From NCBI GenBank assembly GCA_004553625.1, contig SFKX01000003.1:62001-126000 (forward strand): a stretch of DNA of 64,000 bases, read 5' to 3'. This DNA comes from Clostridiales bacterium (GTDB lineage: Bacteria > Bacillota_A > Clostridia > Oscillospirales > Oscillospiraceae). Made by a program: the position numbers and the translations under genes. This document shows, piece by piece, positions 41,215-50,123 of this stretch. Under the pieces are notes generated by a model that was given only the letters and a program-made list of their open reading frames with translations, ran no database searches and was not told the origin of the DNA. How positions within the stretch are numbered: position 1 is the first letter of the stretch; each line of letters begins with the position of its first letter.

Positions 41215-42920
41215 TGCAGCTCAGTCAGCGTGAAGCCGAGCGCCAGGAGCGCCGCGCCACAAACCTCATATGGAACGCGGCGCGGGACTATTCACTCGCG
41301 CCCGTTGTCCGCGCCTACGACACCGAGGGCTTCGCGGACGTATACATGAACAGCATCATCGGCGCGGTCTACAGCTACTATGACTTCCCCAAGATAAAGG
41401 AAGTCCTCGACAGCTTCGTGCGCACGCCGAAGGGGGACGAGTTTGAAGAGCTGGCCTGGGTCGCGCTGGAAAACTGCGCCTTTGAGCGTGCGGCCTCCGA
41501 GCGCCCGGCACTGCGCGAGCTGCGCCTTGCCTACGCGCAGAGGATAGAGGCTGAGGCCAGACGCAAGGGCGGCGCCCGGGAGCTGGACGAGGCCTACCGC
41601 ATAAAGCTGGAGCACTATGAGCGCGCCCTCGGTCTGGAGCCGGAGATGCCCGAGCGGGACCGCAAGATACTTGACGCCCTCGAACTCTCGCCGGAGCTTT
41701 CCACGGACGAGGTCGTGCAGGCCATTCGCGGCGTGCTCCGGGAATACTACATGTTCGTCGCAACGACCTCGGCAGGGCGCGGCGGCGGCCTGCCCACGCT
41801 CATAAACTTCCTCCGGCGGCGGCGCGGCGGCATAGGCGCAGCGGTCCGCAACGAGGAGGAGGGCGCCGGAGGCCAGAAGAACGCAAAGAGGATAAAAGAG
41901 CGCTTGGTCGGAGAGCGGAGCGAGACGGAGATGCGCGAATACGTCGAGGACTGCTTTGGCGTCTCCATGTACGCCCCCGGCGAGCTCAAGCGCATAGAGG
42001 AACGGCTCTGCTCCGGCACGCACTGGGACAGCATCCTCCACTTCACGCGAGGGGAGATGAAGCCGCTAGACCGCAACAACCGCGAGGCCATTGTCCAGCG
42101 CAGCTCGGCCAAGCGCCAGTCGGAGCTTAACAGGAAATACTTCACGGACGACATCGTCCGCAACCGCCTTACCATCGCGCGCCTGGCGGAGAAAATAAGA
42201 AACTGCATGCTCGTCCACCTGGACGACGCGAGGATAAAGTCCCGTGCGGGCGCGCTGGCGCCGGAGAAGGTCTGGCGCGGAGTGGCGCTGGGCGACGAGA
42301 GCGTGTTCACACGCCCGGAGCGCGGGAACGACACGGAGCTTTCCGTGGACATCCTGCTGGACGCCTCCGCCTCGCAGATAGAGCGGCAGGAAAGCGTGTC
42401 CACCCAGGCGTATATGATAGCCGAAAGCCTCACGCGCTGCGGCATACCGACCCGGGTCTACTCCTTCTGCACGCTCAACGGCTGCACGGTTCTGCGACTC
42501 TTTCGGGACTACGAGGAAACTAGTAAGAACGAGGCCATCTTCGACTACTGCGCAGCCGGCTGGAACCGGGACGGCCTAGCCTTCCGCGCTGCGGGCTGGA
42601 TGATGCGCTCGAGCCACTGCGAAAGGCGGCTGCTCATGATCCTCTCGGACGCCAGCCCGAACGACGACAGAAAGCTCCCGGACCCGGAGACCGGAAAACA
42701 GGAGCTCTACCGCGGCCAGCCCGGAGTCCTGGATTCGGCCGCAGAGGTAGAAAAACTCCGGCGCGAGGGCATCTCCGTCATGTGCATCTTCACCGGAGAG
42801 GACGACGACATGCCCTCTGCCCGCCGCATCTACGGCAGGGACCTCGTCAGGATACGTTCAATAGAGCAATTCGCGGACGCCGTCGGCGGCGTCGTGGTGC
42901 AGCTCATAGGAAATATGTAG
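41214..42920 (+). CDS. VWA-domain protein, partner of the MoxR ATPase
   Basis: 568 residues. The N-terminal ~370 residues are helical and basic, with a disordered RRRRGGIGAAVRNEEEGAGG stretch. A C-terminal von Willebrand A domain begins near residue 375 with the MIDAS motif DASAS (DxSxS) in ILLDASASQIERQ, and LLMILSDASPNDDRK provides a later acidic site. The layout resembles CobT/NorD. ATG at 41214 overlaps the ATPase stop (TGATG); GTG at 41211 is an alternative. Client protein unknown. Confidence 0.87.
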   Translation: MQLSQREAERQERRATNLIWNAARDYSLAPVVRAYDTEGFADVYMNSIIGAVYSYYDFPKIKEVLDSFVRTPKGDEFEELAWVALENCAFERAASERPALRELRLAYAQRIEAEARRKGGARELDEAYRIKLEHYERALGLEPEMPERDRKILDALELSPELSTDEVVQAIRGVLREYYMFVATTSAGRGGGLPTLINFLRRRRGGIGAAVRNEEEGAGGQKNAKRIKERLVGERSETEMREYVEDCFGVSMYAPGELKRIEERLCSGTHWDSILHFTRGEMKPLDRNNREAIVQRSSAKRQSELNRKYFTDDIVRNRLTIARLAEKIRNCMLVHLDDARIKSRAGALAPEKVWRGVALGDESVFTRPERGNDTELSVDILLDASASQIERQESVSTQAYMIAESLTRCGIPTRVYSFCTLNGCTVLRLFRDYEETSKNEAIFDYCAAGWNRDGLAFRAAGWMMRSSHCERRLLMILSDASPNDDRKLPDPETGKQELYRGQPGVLDSAAEVEKLRREGISVMCIFTGEDDDMPSARRIYGRDLVRIRSIEQFADAVGGVVVQLIGNM

Positions 42921-42930
42921 GAGGAAAAAC

Positions 42931-43464
42931 ATGTCCAACATCTGGCACGATATCGACCCCAAGCGCATCCGCCCCGAGGAGTTCGTAGCCGTCATCGAGA
43001 TCACGAAGGGCAGCAAGAAAAAGTATGAGCTCGACAAGGAGACCGGCCTCATCATCCTCGACCGCATCCTCTATACCGCGACGCATTACCCCGCGAACTA
43101 CGGCTTTATCCCCCGCACCTACGGCGACGACGGGGACCCTCTGGACGTCCTGGTCATCTGCTCCGAGCCCATAGAGCCGCTCACCCTGGTGCGCTGCAAG
43201 CCCATAGGCGTCATCGCGATGAAGGACAGCGGCAAAATGGACGAGAAGATCATCGCCGTCTGCAAGGACGACCCAACCTATAACATGTACGACGACATCT
43301 GCCAGCTCCCCAGCCACACCTTTGAAGAGATGCGGCACTTCTTCTCCGTCTACAAGACACTAGAGACGAAGGAGACGGTCGTGGATGAGGTCCAGGGCAA
43401 GGAACAGGCCGTGCAGATAATAGAACACTGCCTCGACAACTATATCGACTGCTTCTGCAAATGA
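42931..43464 (+). CDS. ppa: inorganic pyrophosphatase, family I
   Basis: 177 residues. The signature DGDPLDVLV holds the metal-binding aspartates; KKKYELDKETGL and HYPANYGFIPRT are also conserved. It hydrolyses pyrophosphate to phosphate, pulling biosynthetic reactions forward. Soluble and cytoplasmic. It lies 10 bases after the VWA gene with AGGAGG before ATG, so it is probably co-transcribed with the MoxR-VWA pair. Confidence 0.96.
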   Translation: MSNIWHDIDPKRIRPEEFVAVIEITKGSKKKYELDKETGLIILDRILYTATHYPANYGFIPRTYGDDGDPLDVLVICSEPIEPLTLVRCKPIGVIAMKDSGKMDEKIIAVCKDDPTYNMYDDICQLPSHTFEEMRHFFSVYKTLETKETVVDEVQGKEQAVQIIEHCLDNYIDCFCK

Positions 43465-43467
43465 AAA

Positions 43468-43496
43468 ACCGCCCGGCACGAGCCGGGCGGTTTTCT
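43468..43496 (+). terminator. terminator after ppa
   Basis: ACCGCCCGGC / GCCGGGCGGT stem with ACGA loop, followed by TTTCTTG. Confidence 0.85.
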
Positions 43497-43504
43497 TGTA
43501 GTAT

Positions 43505-44107
43505 TCAGGCCTTTGCGGCGTTCACCAGGATGTCCACGCACTGGTCTATGCCGAGCCTGCCGGAGTCCAGGCAAATGTCGTAGTTCTCGGCGAGGCCCCA
43601 CTGGTGGCCGGTGTAGTGCCGGTAATAGGCGCGGCGCTTGTCGTCCTTTTCCTTTAGGCGCTTTTCGGGCTTTTCCGTCCGCTCTCCGTAGAGCCGGACG
43701 ATCCGGTCCGCACGGAAGGCCGTGTCCGCGTGGAAGAAGGTGTGAAGGCAGTCCTGGCGCGCGCGCAGTATGTAGTCCGCGCAGCGGCCGACTATGACGC
43801 AGCGCTCCTTCTCCGCAAGGTCTTTTATGATGTTGTGCTGGATTATATACAGCTGGTCCGAGATGGGCAGGCTTCCGCTCCTGGCGCTTTCCGCATTCAT
43901 GACCCAGTTGAAGAGAAAGCTGCTGGTTGAGCAGGCGTATTCCCCGCTCTCGAGGATGTAGCTCTCCGCCAGGCCGCTCTCCGCAGCGATCTTTTTTACC
44001 AGTTCCTTGTCATAATACGCCCAGCCCAGCCTCTCGGCTGTCTCCTTGGCAATCGTCCGGCCGCCGCTTCCAAACTGGCGGCTCACCGTTATGACCCTTA
44101 TACCCAT
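43505..44107 (-). CDS. cytidylate kinase-like family protein
   Basis: 200 residues. ITVSRQFGSGGRTIAKETA is the P-loop region of the cytidylate kinase-like (Cmk-2) family. It is followed by RLGWAYYDKEL and, later, VIVGRCADYIL and RKxxYYRHYTG-type lid residues (DDKRRAYYRHYTG). True CMP kinases share the fold, but this family's substrate is not established. ATG at 44107 has GGAGG eight bases upstream. Confidence 0.85.
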   Translation of the reverse strand: MGIRVITVSRQFGSGGRTIAKETAERLGWAYYDKELVKKIAAESGLAESYILESGEYACSTSSFLFNWVMNAESARSGSLPISDQLYIIQHNIIKDLAEKERCVIVGRCADYILRARQDCLHTFFHADTAFRADRIVRLYGERTEKPEKRLKEKDDKRRAYYRHYTGHQWGLAENYDICLDSGRLGIDQCVDILVNAAKA

Positions 44108-44131
44108 GCTCTCAGCCTCCATTCTGCTCCT

Positions 44132-44161
44132 ATTATAGCACAATTTCTCGCAGATTCACAG
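44132..44161 (-). promoter_or_regulatory. promoter of the cytidylate kinase-like gene
   Basis: Minus strand: weak -35 CTGTGA (44161-44156), 18-base spacer, TATAAT (44137-44132) with extended TGC. Confidence 0.65.
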
Positions 44162-44176
44162 TTTTTTTCTGCGGTA

Positions 44177-46060
44177 TCACTGCACCGTGCCGTATTTGAG
44201 CTTGTAATATGTCCAGCAGCGCATTTTGGAAACCAGTTCCGCCTGTTTCGCGTCCAGCTCGAAGCTGAGCTGCCCGTCCGCATCCAGGTATGCGCCGTTG
44301 TGTATGACCGGCAGCTCCCGTCTCAGCTCGTTAAGGAAGGCAAACCAGGGCGAGACCTCGCCGCGGCCTGTCAGCTCCAGGACGGCCGCGCCAAGATAGC
44401 AGGCGCTTATCCGCCCGTCCCCGGGCAGGTCCAGCGCCTCTATCGCAGAGTCGAAGTCCAGCAGCTCCGCCCCGGCCTCGTTGCACCAGATGAGGAAGGG
44501 CGCCGTATATGCCGCAAAGGGGTCCTCAGCGCCGGAAACGTCCCCGGCAGGCAGACCCAGCTCCACATAGCCCTGGCGATTGTCCCCCAAGTAGGGCAGG
44601 TGGTCCCCAAAGAACACGAGCAGTACCGGCTCCTCGCGCGAGGAATAGTAGTCGGTCAGCTCCCTGAGCAGGGCATTCGCGTCGCGTATACCCTCGGCAT
44701 AGACGTTCACCGCCGTCTGTATCTCGGGCGAGAGCTCCGCCCGGGTCTCTACCTCTGGGCAGACGTAGTCGCCGTATTTGTCCTCTGTGTAGGACATGTG
44801 GTTTTGTATCGTGACGGCGTAGGTGAAGTCCGGCGCGCCCTGCGCGCTCTTCTCCTCAAAGCGAGCTTCCAGTTCCCGCAGGACGCTTTCGTCCGTCACC
44901 CAGGAGCCCTTGTATTCCAGCTCGCGGAAGTCCTCGGCAAATAAGCTCTCGTCCGCGCCCAGCCAGGAATAGACGTTCTCGCGGTTGTAGAACCAGCTGT
45001 CGCCCGGGTGCATGAAGCAGCTGGTGTAGCCCTCCGCGCCGAACACGCGGAATATGCTGTCCAAGTCCCGGTTCACGGTCCGGAAGGCCGTGAGCGAAGG
45101 GGAGTTCGGGTTCAAGAGGTTCGTCTGCATGCCCGTCGCCACGTCGAACTCCGTGTCCGCCGTTCCGCCGGCAAAGTACGGGACGATTATGTGTCCCGCC
45201 CAGGCGTTCTCCCCCGAAGCCAGCTCGTTATAGACCTCCATCGGGTGCTCTCCCTCCGGGAATACGAACACATCCTCGTTCAGTACGTCCGAGAAGGCCT
45301 CGTTCATCACGAATATGACGTTTATGTCCGAGGCGTCCTCCGGCTCCGTGTAGCCCGTATCCCAGGCCGCAGCCGTATCCCGGTCGAAGCCCTCGGGCTT
45401 TTCCGTCTTGTAGGTGGAGAAGTGGTAGCAGAAGTAGTAGACGAAGCCCAGCTCGTTGTTGACGGAGCTGAGATTGTAGGGTTCCGTCGTCTCAAAGGAA
45501 TTATATAGCTCCGTGGAGCTGTATACGCAGCCCACCAGCAGGACGAGCAGGGCGGCGCAGAGGACGAAGCCCAGGATGCGGAGCCAGACTCCACGCCGCT
45601 TCGGCGCCGACTCCTGCCTGCGCAGGGGCAGAACGAAGCCCAGAAGGACCAGCGCACCCACAAAGACGAGCAGGCAGGCCGCTTGAAACCAGGGCAGCTT
45701 CATATCGTAGCTGCCCGCAGCGTCCGCCGCTTCCTTGATGAGCGAGACGTCCCTCGGCACAAAGGGCTCGCCGCGCACCGTCAGCTTGACCCGGTTTATG
45801 AGGGACATGACGCCGGTCACGAATCCGACCACGGCAGAGCCCCAGAATACGTTCCTGAACGCAAAGACGCCTGCCGCCGTCAGAAGAGCGATGGGCAGCC
45901 AGTTCAGCAGAAGTATCAGCGGCTGGCGCAACATTTTGCCCAGCATGGCGAGGACGGAAACCGGGTGCGCCCATAGCACGAACAGCGTTATCGCCACGCT
46001 GCAGGCCAGGCCCAGCAGGAGCGTGGGCGCAAGGCCGAGCGGCCTCTGATGTCTTTTCAA
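44177..46060 (-). CDS. LTA synthase-like sulfatase-family membrane enzyme
   Basis: 627 residues. The N-terminal ~190 residues hold about five membrane segments; the rest is an extracellular alkaline phosphatase/sulfatase domain. The catalytic threonine is Thr300 in GGTADTEFDVATG, as in LtaS. VIFVMNEAFSD supplies the first metal ligand and FFGDHLPYLG the D-H pair. It likely transfers glycerol phosphate to a lipoteichoic-acid-like polymer or another surface glycan. TTG at 46060 is preferred, with AGGAAGG seven bases upstream. It starts two bases after the EFR1 gene stop. Confidence 0.88.
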   Translation of the reverse strand: MKRHQRPLGLAPTLLLGLACSVAITLFVLWAHPVSVLAMLGKMLRQPLILLLNWLPIALLTAAGVFAFRNVFWGSAVVGFVTGVMSLINRVKLTVRGEPFVPRDVSLIKEAADAAGSYDMKLPWFQAACLLVFVGALVLLGFVLPLRRQESAPKRRGVWLRILGFVLCAALLVLLVGCVYSSTELYNSFETTEPYNLSSVNNELGFVYYFCYHFSTYKTEKPEGFDRDTAAAWDTGYTEPEDASDINVIFVMNEAFSDVLNEDVFVFPEGEHPMEVYNELASGENAWAGHIIVPYFAGGTADTEFDVATGMQTNLLNPNSPSLTAFRTVNRDLDSIFRVFGAEGYTSCFMHPGDSWFYNRENVYSWLGADESLFAEDFRELEYKGSWVTDESVLRELEARFEEKSAQGAPDFTYAVTIQNHMSYTEDKYGDYVCPEVETRAELSPEIQTAVNVYAEGIRDANALLRELTDYYSSREEPVLLVFFGDHLPYLGDNRQGYVELGLPAGDVSGAEDPFAAYTAPFLIWCNEAGAELLDFDSAIEALDLPGDGRISACYLGAAVLELTGRGEVSPWFAFLNELRRELPVIHNGAYLDADGQLSFELDAKQAELVSKMRCWTYYKLKYGTVQ

Positions 46061-46062
46061 GG

Positions 46063-46821
46063 TCAGACCTTCCTTTCGGGATCCAGATAGTATCTCGGCC
46101 TGCCGACTGAGGCCCTGCCGTATTCTATGGCCTCCTTGGGACAGGCGCAGATGCACGCCATGCAGTGGATGCACCGGCCCAACCAGCGTGGCTTTCCGCC
46201 CTCAAGGACGATGTCGTTCACAGGGCAGAGCCTTGCGCACTTGCCGCAGCCGATGCAGCTGTCCAGGGCACGGAACTTCTTGTCTTTTATGAAAGCGGCT
46301 CTGAATACGCGGTTCACGGGGCCGCTCTTGAACTTATCCAGGGGGCCGGCATTTGGGTCTGCCAGAGCTCTGCCTGCGGCGATCTCCGCCGCGGCCGCCT
46401 CTATGCCCGGCCGGGCAGTTTGGATGATGCGCCCCGCCTCCTCCGCATCCGGCGTCGGGAACATGGCGAGGTAGTTTTCGGGCATGACGGCGTAGTTCAG
46501 GCCCATGTAGTCCATGCCTATGTCCTGGCAGAGGCCGCGGCAGTATTTGGCGGCGTCTCCTGCCTCGGAGCCGCAGGTGAGGAAAAAATACATCCTGCGC
46601 GGCCCGCTGAACTTCGCCCTTCTCAGGAGCGCGTCTATGGCGGCGGGCAGTCTCCAGCCGTGTACCGGCGAGACGACGACCCAGGGCTTCTCAGAAAAAT
46701 ACAGCGCGGGTCCGCCGTGCTTGAGCGTGTCGTTGAGGGAGACGATCTCGTCTCCGCAGGCGGACGATATGATCTTCGCGGCATAAAGGCTGTTGCCGGT
46801 CCCGGAAAAGCAGAGTATCAT
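46063..46821 (-). CDS. EFR1 family ferredoxin (flavodoxin-like plus two [4Fe-4S] clusters)
   Basis: 252 residues. The N-terminal flavodoxin-like domain starts ILCFSGTGNSLYAAKII, the EFR1 hallmark, and contains VVVSPVHGWRLPAAI. Two ferredoxin motifs follow near residues 190-235: CIGCGKCARLCPVND and CIHCMACICACPKEA. EFR1 proteins are electron carriers of anaerobes with unassigned partners. The gene is directly upstream of the LTA synthase-like gene in one transcript. GGAGGAG precedes the ATG. Confidence 0.92.
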   Translation of the reverse strand: MILCFSGTGNSLYAAKIISSACGDEIVSLNDTLKHGGPALYFSEKPWVVVSPVHGWRLPAAIDALLRRAKFSGPRRMYFFLTCGSEAGDAAKYCRGLCQDIGMDYMGLNYAVMPENYLAMFPTPDAEEAGRIIQTARPGIEAAAAEIAAGRALADPNAGPLDKFKSGPVNRVFRAAFIKDKKFRALDSCIGCGKCARLCPVNDIVLEGGKPRWLGRCIHCMACICACPKEAIEYGRASVGRPRYYLDPERKV

Positions 46822-46844
46822 GCGCTCTCCTCCTTTGTCACACG

Positions 46845-46873
46845 ATGATACCACGAAGGGGCAAATTTAACAA
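46845..46873 (-). promoter_or_regulatory. promoter of the EFR1 / LTA synthase-like operon
   Basis: Minus strand: TTGTTA (46873-46868), 17-base spacer, TATCAT (46850-46845). Confidence 0.75.
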
Positions 46874-46899
46874 GTTTTTTGCGCGGATGCAGATTTTGC

Positions 46900-46928
46900 T
46901 TACATTGCGGTTAAAAATGTGCTAAAAT
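46900..46928 (+). promoter_or_regulatory. promoter of carD
   Basis: TTACAT (46900-46905), 17-base spacer, TAAAAT (46923-46928) with extended TGC. Confidence 0.65.
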
Positions 46929-46949
46929 ATGAGCAAAGCGGAGGAAATA

Positions 46950-46970
46950 ATGCGGATAACGGGTGGGTGA
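46950..46970 (+). other. six-codon upstream reading frame in the carD leader
   Basis: ATG 46950 to TGA 46970 encodes MRITGG. It has a good ribosome site (GGAGGA) seven bases upstream, better than that of carD itself, whose ATG follows eight bases after this stop. It may serve translational coupling or control. Confidence 0.4.
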
Positions 46971-46977
46971 AACAAAA

Positions 46978-47484
46978 ATGTATCAAATCGGCGACTTGAT
47001 AGTTTATGGAGGAACGGGAGTCTGCCGCGTGGAAAAGGTGGAAGCGCCCAAGCTCAAGGGTACGGACGGCAAAAGACAGTATTACACTCTCAAACCCCTG
47101 TACCAGGACGGGACGATCTGCATTCCGGTGGACACAAAGGTGTTCATGCGCCCGGTGATAAGCCGCGAAGAGGCGGAAAAGCTGATAGACGCCATCCCCG
47201 AAGTCAAGGCCGAGGCGTATCACGACAGAAACTTCACCCAGCTCGCGGCGCACTACCAGGCCGCGCTGGGCTCGCACGAGTGCGCGGACCTCATAGAACT
47301 GGTCATGTCCATCTACGCCAAGAAGCAGTTCGCAGAAAGCCGGAAGCGCAAATTCGGCCAGGTGGACGCAAGATTCATGAAGCGCGCGGAGAACCTGTTG
47401 TACGGCGAATTTTCAGTCGCCCTAGGCATCCCGTTCGACGACGTACAGGCTTACATAGCTGAACGTGTCAGCAAAAAGGTATGA
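46978..47484 (+). CDS. carD: CarD-family transcription regulator
   Basis: 168 residues. The N-terminal Tudor-like RNA polymerase interaction domain is YQIGDLIVYGGTGVCRVEKV through YYTLKPLYQDGTICIPVD. The C-terminal helical domain (MSIYAKKQFAES, MKRAENLLYGEFSVALGIP) binds the upstream edge of the transcription bubble. CarD proteins stabilise open complexes at promoters. The start ATG lacks a strong ribosome site and is preceded by a tiny reading frame. Monocistronic with a terminator. Confidence 0.92.
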   Translation: MYQIGDLIVYGGTGVCRVEKVEAPKLKGTDGKRQYYTLKPLYQDGTICIPVDTKVFMRPVISREEAEKLIDAIPEVKAEAYHDRNFTQLAAHYQAALGSHECADLIELVMSIYAKKQFAESRKRKFGQVDARFMKRAENLLYGEFSVALGIPFDDVQAYIAERVSKKV

Positions 47485-47487
47485 CTA

Positions 47488-47521
47488 CCCCGGGCAGTTA
47501 GAACTGCCCGGGGCTTTTTTC
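47488..47521 (+). terminator. terminator after carD
   Basis: CCCCGGGCAGTT (47488-47499) pairs with AACTGCCCGGGG (47502-47513), followed by CTTTTTT. Confidence 0.88.
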
Positions 47522-47537
47522 GCCTTTTGCAGGCGGC

Positions 47538-48806
47538 TCATTCTTCGGCTTCTTCCGGGTCCGAAGGCTCTCTCTTTACCAGGACCCGGTCCACTCTCAG
47601 GCTGTCCATAGCCAGGACGGTCACCGTCAGGTCCTCAAAACGGAAGCTGTCGCCTTCCTTCGGGAAACCGCCGAAACTCTCCAGCGTCCAGCCGCCAACC
47701 GTGTCCGATTCGCAGTCGAAACTCTCTTCCGAAAGGCCGATGAGCTCCAGAAAGTCCGAGATCGACATGTCCCCGTCCAGCTCGTACTCACCCTCGGCTT
47801 TCTCGACCACCTCGTCCTCGACCTCGTCCGTCTCGTCCCAGATGTCGCCCACGATCTCCTCCAGCACGTCCTCCATGGAGATGACGCCCAGGGTCCCGCC
47901 GTACTCGTCCGTCACTATCGCCAGGTGCTTCTTGGCGTGACGCAGTTCGGAGAGCACCTGCGGCAGCTTTATCGTCTTGTATACATACAGCGGCTCGATG
48001 AGCAGGCTCCGGATGTCCGGCCGTTCGTCCTCCGTCAGGGCTTTCAGGAAGTGGTTCAGATACAGGAAGCCTATGACGTTGTCAATGCTGTCCTCATATA
48101 CGGGCAGGCGCGAGTGCGTGGAGTTCTCTATGAGCTCCAGTATCTCCTCCCAGTCGTCATCTATGTCTATCGCCTCGACGTCCACGCGCGCCGTCATGGC
48201 CTCGCTCGCGCTGACCTCGGAAAAGTCCAGCGCCGCCTGCAGAAGCTCCGAGCGGTTCTCGTCCAGGACGTCCTCGTCCTCGGCAGTCTCTATGATGGAC
48301 TGGAGCTCCTCGACAGCTGCTTCCTCGTCCTCCTGCCGTTCCTCTCCCTTCAGCGGCCAGGTGATGAGCCTCACCAGGCCAACGACTATCAGGATGACCG
48401 GCAGCAGCACATAGGTCAGCAGCCTTATGGGCCAGGCGAAAACCGGAGCAAGCCTGTTCGCGTTCTTCTTCGCCACGATCTTCGGCATGGTCTCCCCGAA
48501 GATCATGACCAGCACCGTCGTTATCACGGTCGAAAGCCAGGTCCAATGCTCCCCGAAAAGCAGTATGACCACGACCGAAGCTATTGATGAGGTCGCTATG
48601 TTCACAAGGTTGTTGCCTATGAGTATGGCAGAAAGGGAGTCGTCGAACCTGTCCATGACCTTCAGGGCGACCTTGGCCCCCTTTGAGCCGTTTTCCGCCG
48701 CAGACTCCAGCCTCAGCCGGTTGGCAGAGGAAAAGCACATCTCCGAGGCGGAGAAGAAGGCCGAAAAGCAGATCAGGACTATGTACGCCGCTATGTATGC
48801 GCTCAC
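47538..48806 (-). CDS. CNNM/CorC (hemolysin-family) membrane protein, copy 2
   Basis: 422 residues. The N-terminal CNNM/DUF21 domain has four membrane segments (first: YIAAYIVLICFSAFFSASEM, then VVVILLFGEHW and VLLPVILIVVGLV). A CBS pair lies at about 205-330 (MTARVDVEAID, HSRLPVYEDSIDNVIGFLY, IVTDEYGGTLGVISMEDVLEE). The C-terminal CorC_HlyC domain follows. Members are linked to magnesium or cobalt efflux. Its start overlaps the paralogue's stop by 4 bases. Confidence 0.92.
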   Translation of the reverse strand: MSAYIAAYIVLICFSAFFSASEMCFSSANRLRLESAAENGSKGAKVALKVMDRFDDSLSAILIGNNLVNIATSSIASVVVILLFGEHWTWLSTVITTVLVMIFGETMPKIVAKKNANRLAPVFAWPIRLLTYVLLPVILIVVGLVRLITWPLKGEERQEDEEAAVEELQSIIETAEDEDVLDENRSELLQAALDFSEVSASEAMTARVDVEAIDIDDDWEEILELIENSTHSRLPVYEDSIDNVIGFLYLNHFLKALTEDERPDIRSLLIEPLYVYKTIKLPQVLSELRHAKKHLAIVTDEYGGTLGVISMEDVLEEIVGDIWDETDEVEDEVVEKAEGEYELDGDMSISDFLELIGLSEESFDCESDTVGGWTLESFGGFPKEGDSFRFEDLTVTVLAMDSLRVDRVLVKREPSDPEEAEE

Positions 48807-50086
48807 TTCGCCCCGCCCCCTTCCTCGGGCTCGGGCAACACCCGGCAGACGAGCTTGACTATCCTGTTCTGGTGCATCTCAGATACGGTGACGGAAAGGC
48901 CCTCGTACTCGAAGCTCTCACGCTCCTTGGGTATGCGGTCGAACTGCTCGTAGGCCCACTCGCCCATGAGCTTGTGCTCGAGCTCCTCGTCCTCGTGCTC
49001 CGGCTCGAAGTCCATTTTGTCAAACACCTCGCCCGCGGTCAGGGAGGCGTCCACCTCGAACCGGCCGCCGCCCAGCGGCACAAAGCTCTCTTCCACGACG
49101 TCGTCCTCGTCCCAGATCTCGCCCACCAGCTCTTCCAGAATGTCCTCCACCGTCACGATGCCGAGCGTCCCGCCGTAGCTGTCCGTCACAACGGCCATGT
49201 TCAGCTTCTTCTGGCTCATCACCGAAAGCAGCTCGTCTATCTTCATGCTTCGCGGAACGAAATACGCCTCGTCCAGCAGCTTGCCGAGATCCGTAGAGGC
49301 GCCCTCCTTCAGGTAGGCCCTTATGTATTTCCGTATTTGCAGCACACCTACTATGTTGTCAATGCTGCCCTCGTACACCGGCAGCCGCGAGTGCCGCTGC
49401 TCCTTGATGAAGGCCAGGACGCGCTCGCAGTCCCACTCGGAGTTTATCGCGGCCACGTCCACGCGCGCCGTCAGGACCGTCTCCACCGTCAGCTCCGCGA
49501 ACTGCAGCGCCGAGCTCATGAGCTCGCCCCGCTCGGAGTCCAGCGTGCCCTCGTCCGTCATGTCCTCGATGATGTCGTAGAGCTCATCTTCCGTCACGGA
49601 GACCTCCGGGTCCCCCTTCGTCAGATTCGATACGGCGTGGCCTATCGCCGTCAGCGCGGCGGAGAGCGGCGTGAAGATCAGCATGAAAAAGCTCAGCGAG
49701 CTCGCCGTCTGCAGGCAGAACCTCTCGCTGTATTTCTTCGCGATGGACTTCGGCAGCATCTCGCCCACAAAAAACACCACGGCCGTCGTGACTAAGGTGC
49801 CAGCAGTGACCGCAGATATGCCCCATTTGCGTGTCACGAGCACCGTCACGATGGCCGCGACGGTTATGTGTACGATATTTGTGCCGATGAGGACGGTCGT
49901 TATAGCCTTGTCGAAGTTATCCAAGACTAACAGCGCCCGTTTCGCCCTATGATCCCCCTTGTCCAGCCTGGTCTTGAGGCGGATCCTTGAGACTGTTGCA
50001 AAAGCCGTCTCGGCGATGGCAAAATACATTGCAAAGCCGAGCAGGATGATGATTGCAATGATAGACAATCGACTGCCTGTGTCCAT
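48803..50086 (-). CDS. CNNM/CorC (hemolysin-family) membrane protein, copy 1
   Basis: 427 residues with the same plan as its neighbour: CNNM membrane domain (SIIAIIILLGFAMYFAIAET, SFFMLIFTPLSAALTAIG), CBS pair (LTARVDVAAIN, HSRLPVYEGSIDNIVGVLQ, VVTDSYGGTLGIVTVEDILEE) and a CorC_HlyC end. The shared SRLPVYExSIDN and DxYGGTLG blocks show a tandem duplication. It is the first gene of the pair, driven by a consensus promoter. The two could form a heteromer. Substrate (Mg2+, Co2+ or other) not resolved. Confidence 0.92.
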   Translation of the reverse strand: MDTGSRLSIIAIIILLGFAMYFAIAETAFATVSRIRLKTRLDKGDHRAKRALLVLDNFDKAITTVLIGTNIVHITVAAIVTVLVTRKWGISAVTAGTLVTTAVVFFVGEMLPKSIAKKYSERFCLQTASSLSFFMLIFTPLSAALTAIGHAVSNLTKGDPEVSVTEDELYDIIEDMTDEGTLDSERGELMSSALQFAELTVETVLTARVDVAAINSEWDCERVLAFIKEQRHSRLPVYEGSIDNIVGVLQIRKYIRAYLKEGASTDLGKLLDEAYFVPRSMKIDELLSVMSQKKLNMAVVTDSYGGTLGIVTVEDILEELVGEIWDEDDVVEESFVPLGGGRFEVDASLTAGEVFDKMDFEPEHEDEELEHKLMGEWAYEQFDRIPKERESFEYEGLSVTVSEMHQNRIVKLVCRVLPEPEEGGGAK

Positions 50087-50123
50087 TTAGGACGTTCACT
50101 CTCCCGGATAAAGATTTCTTCAC

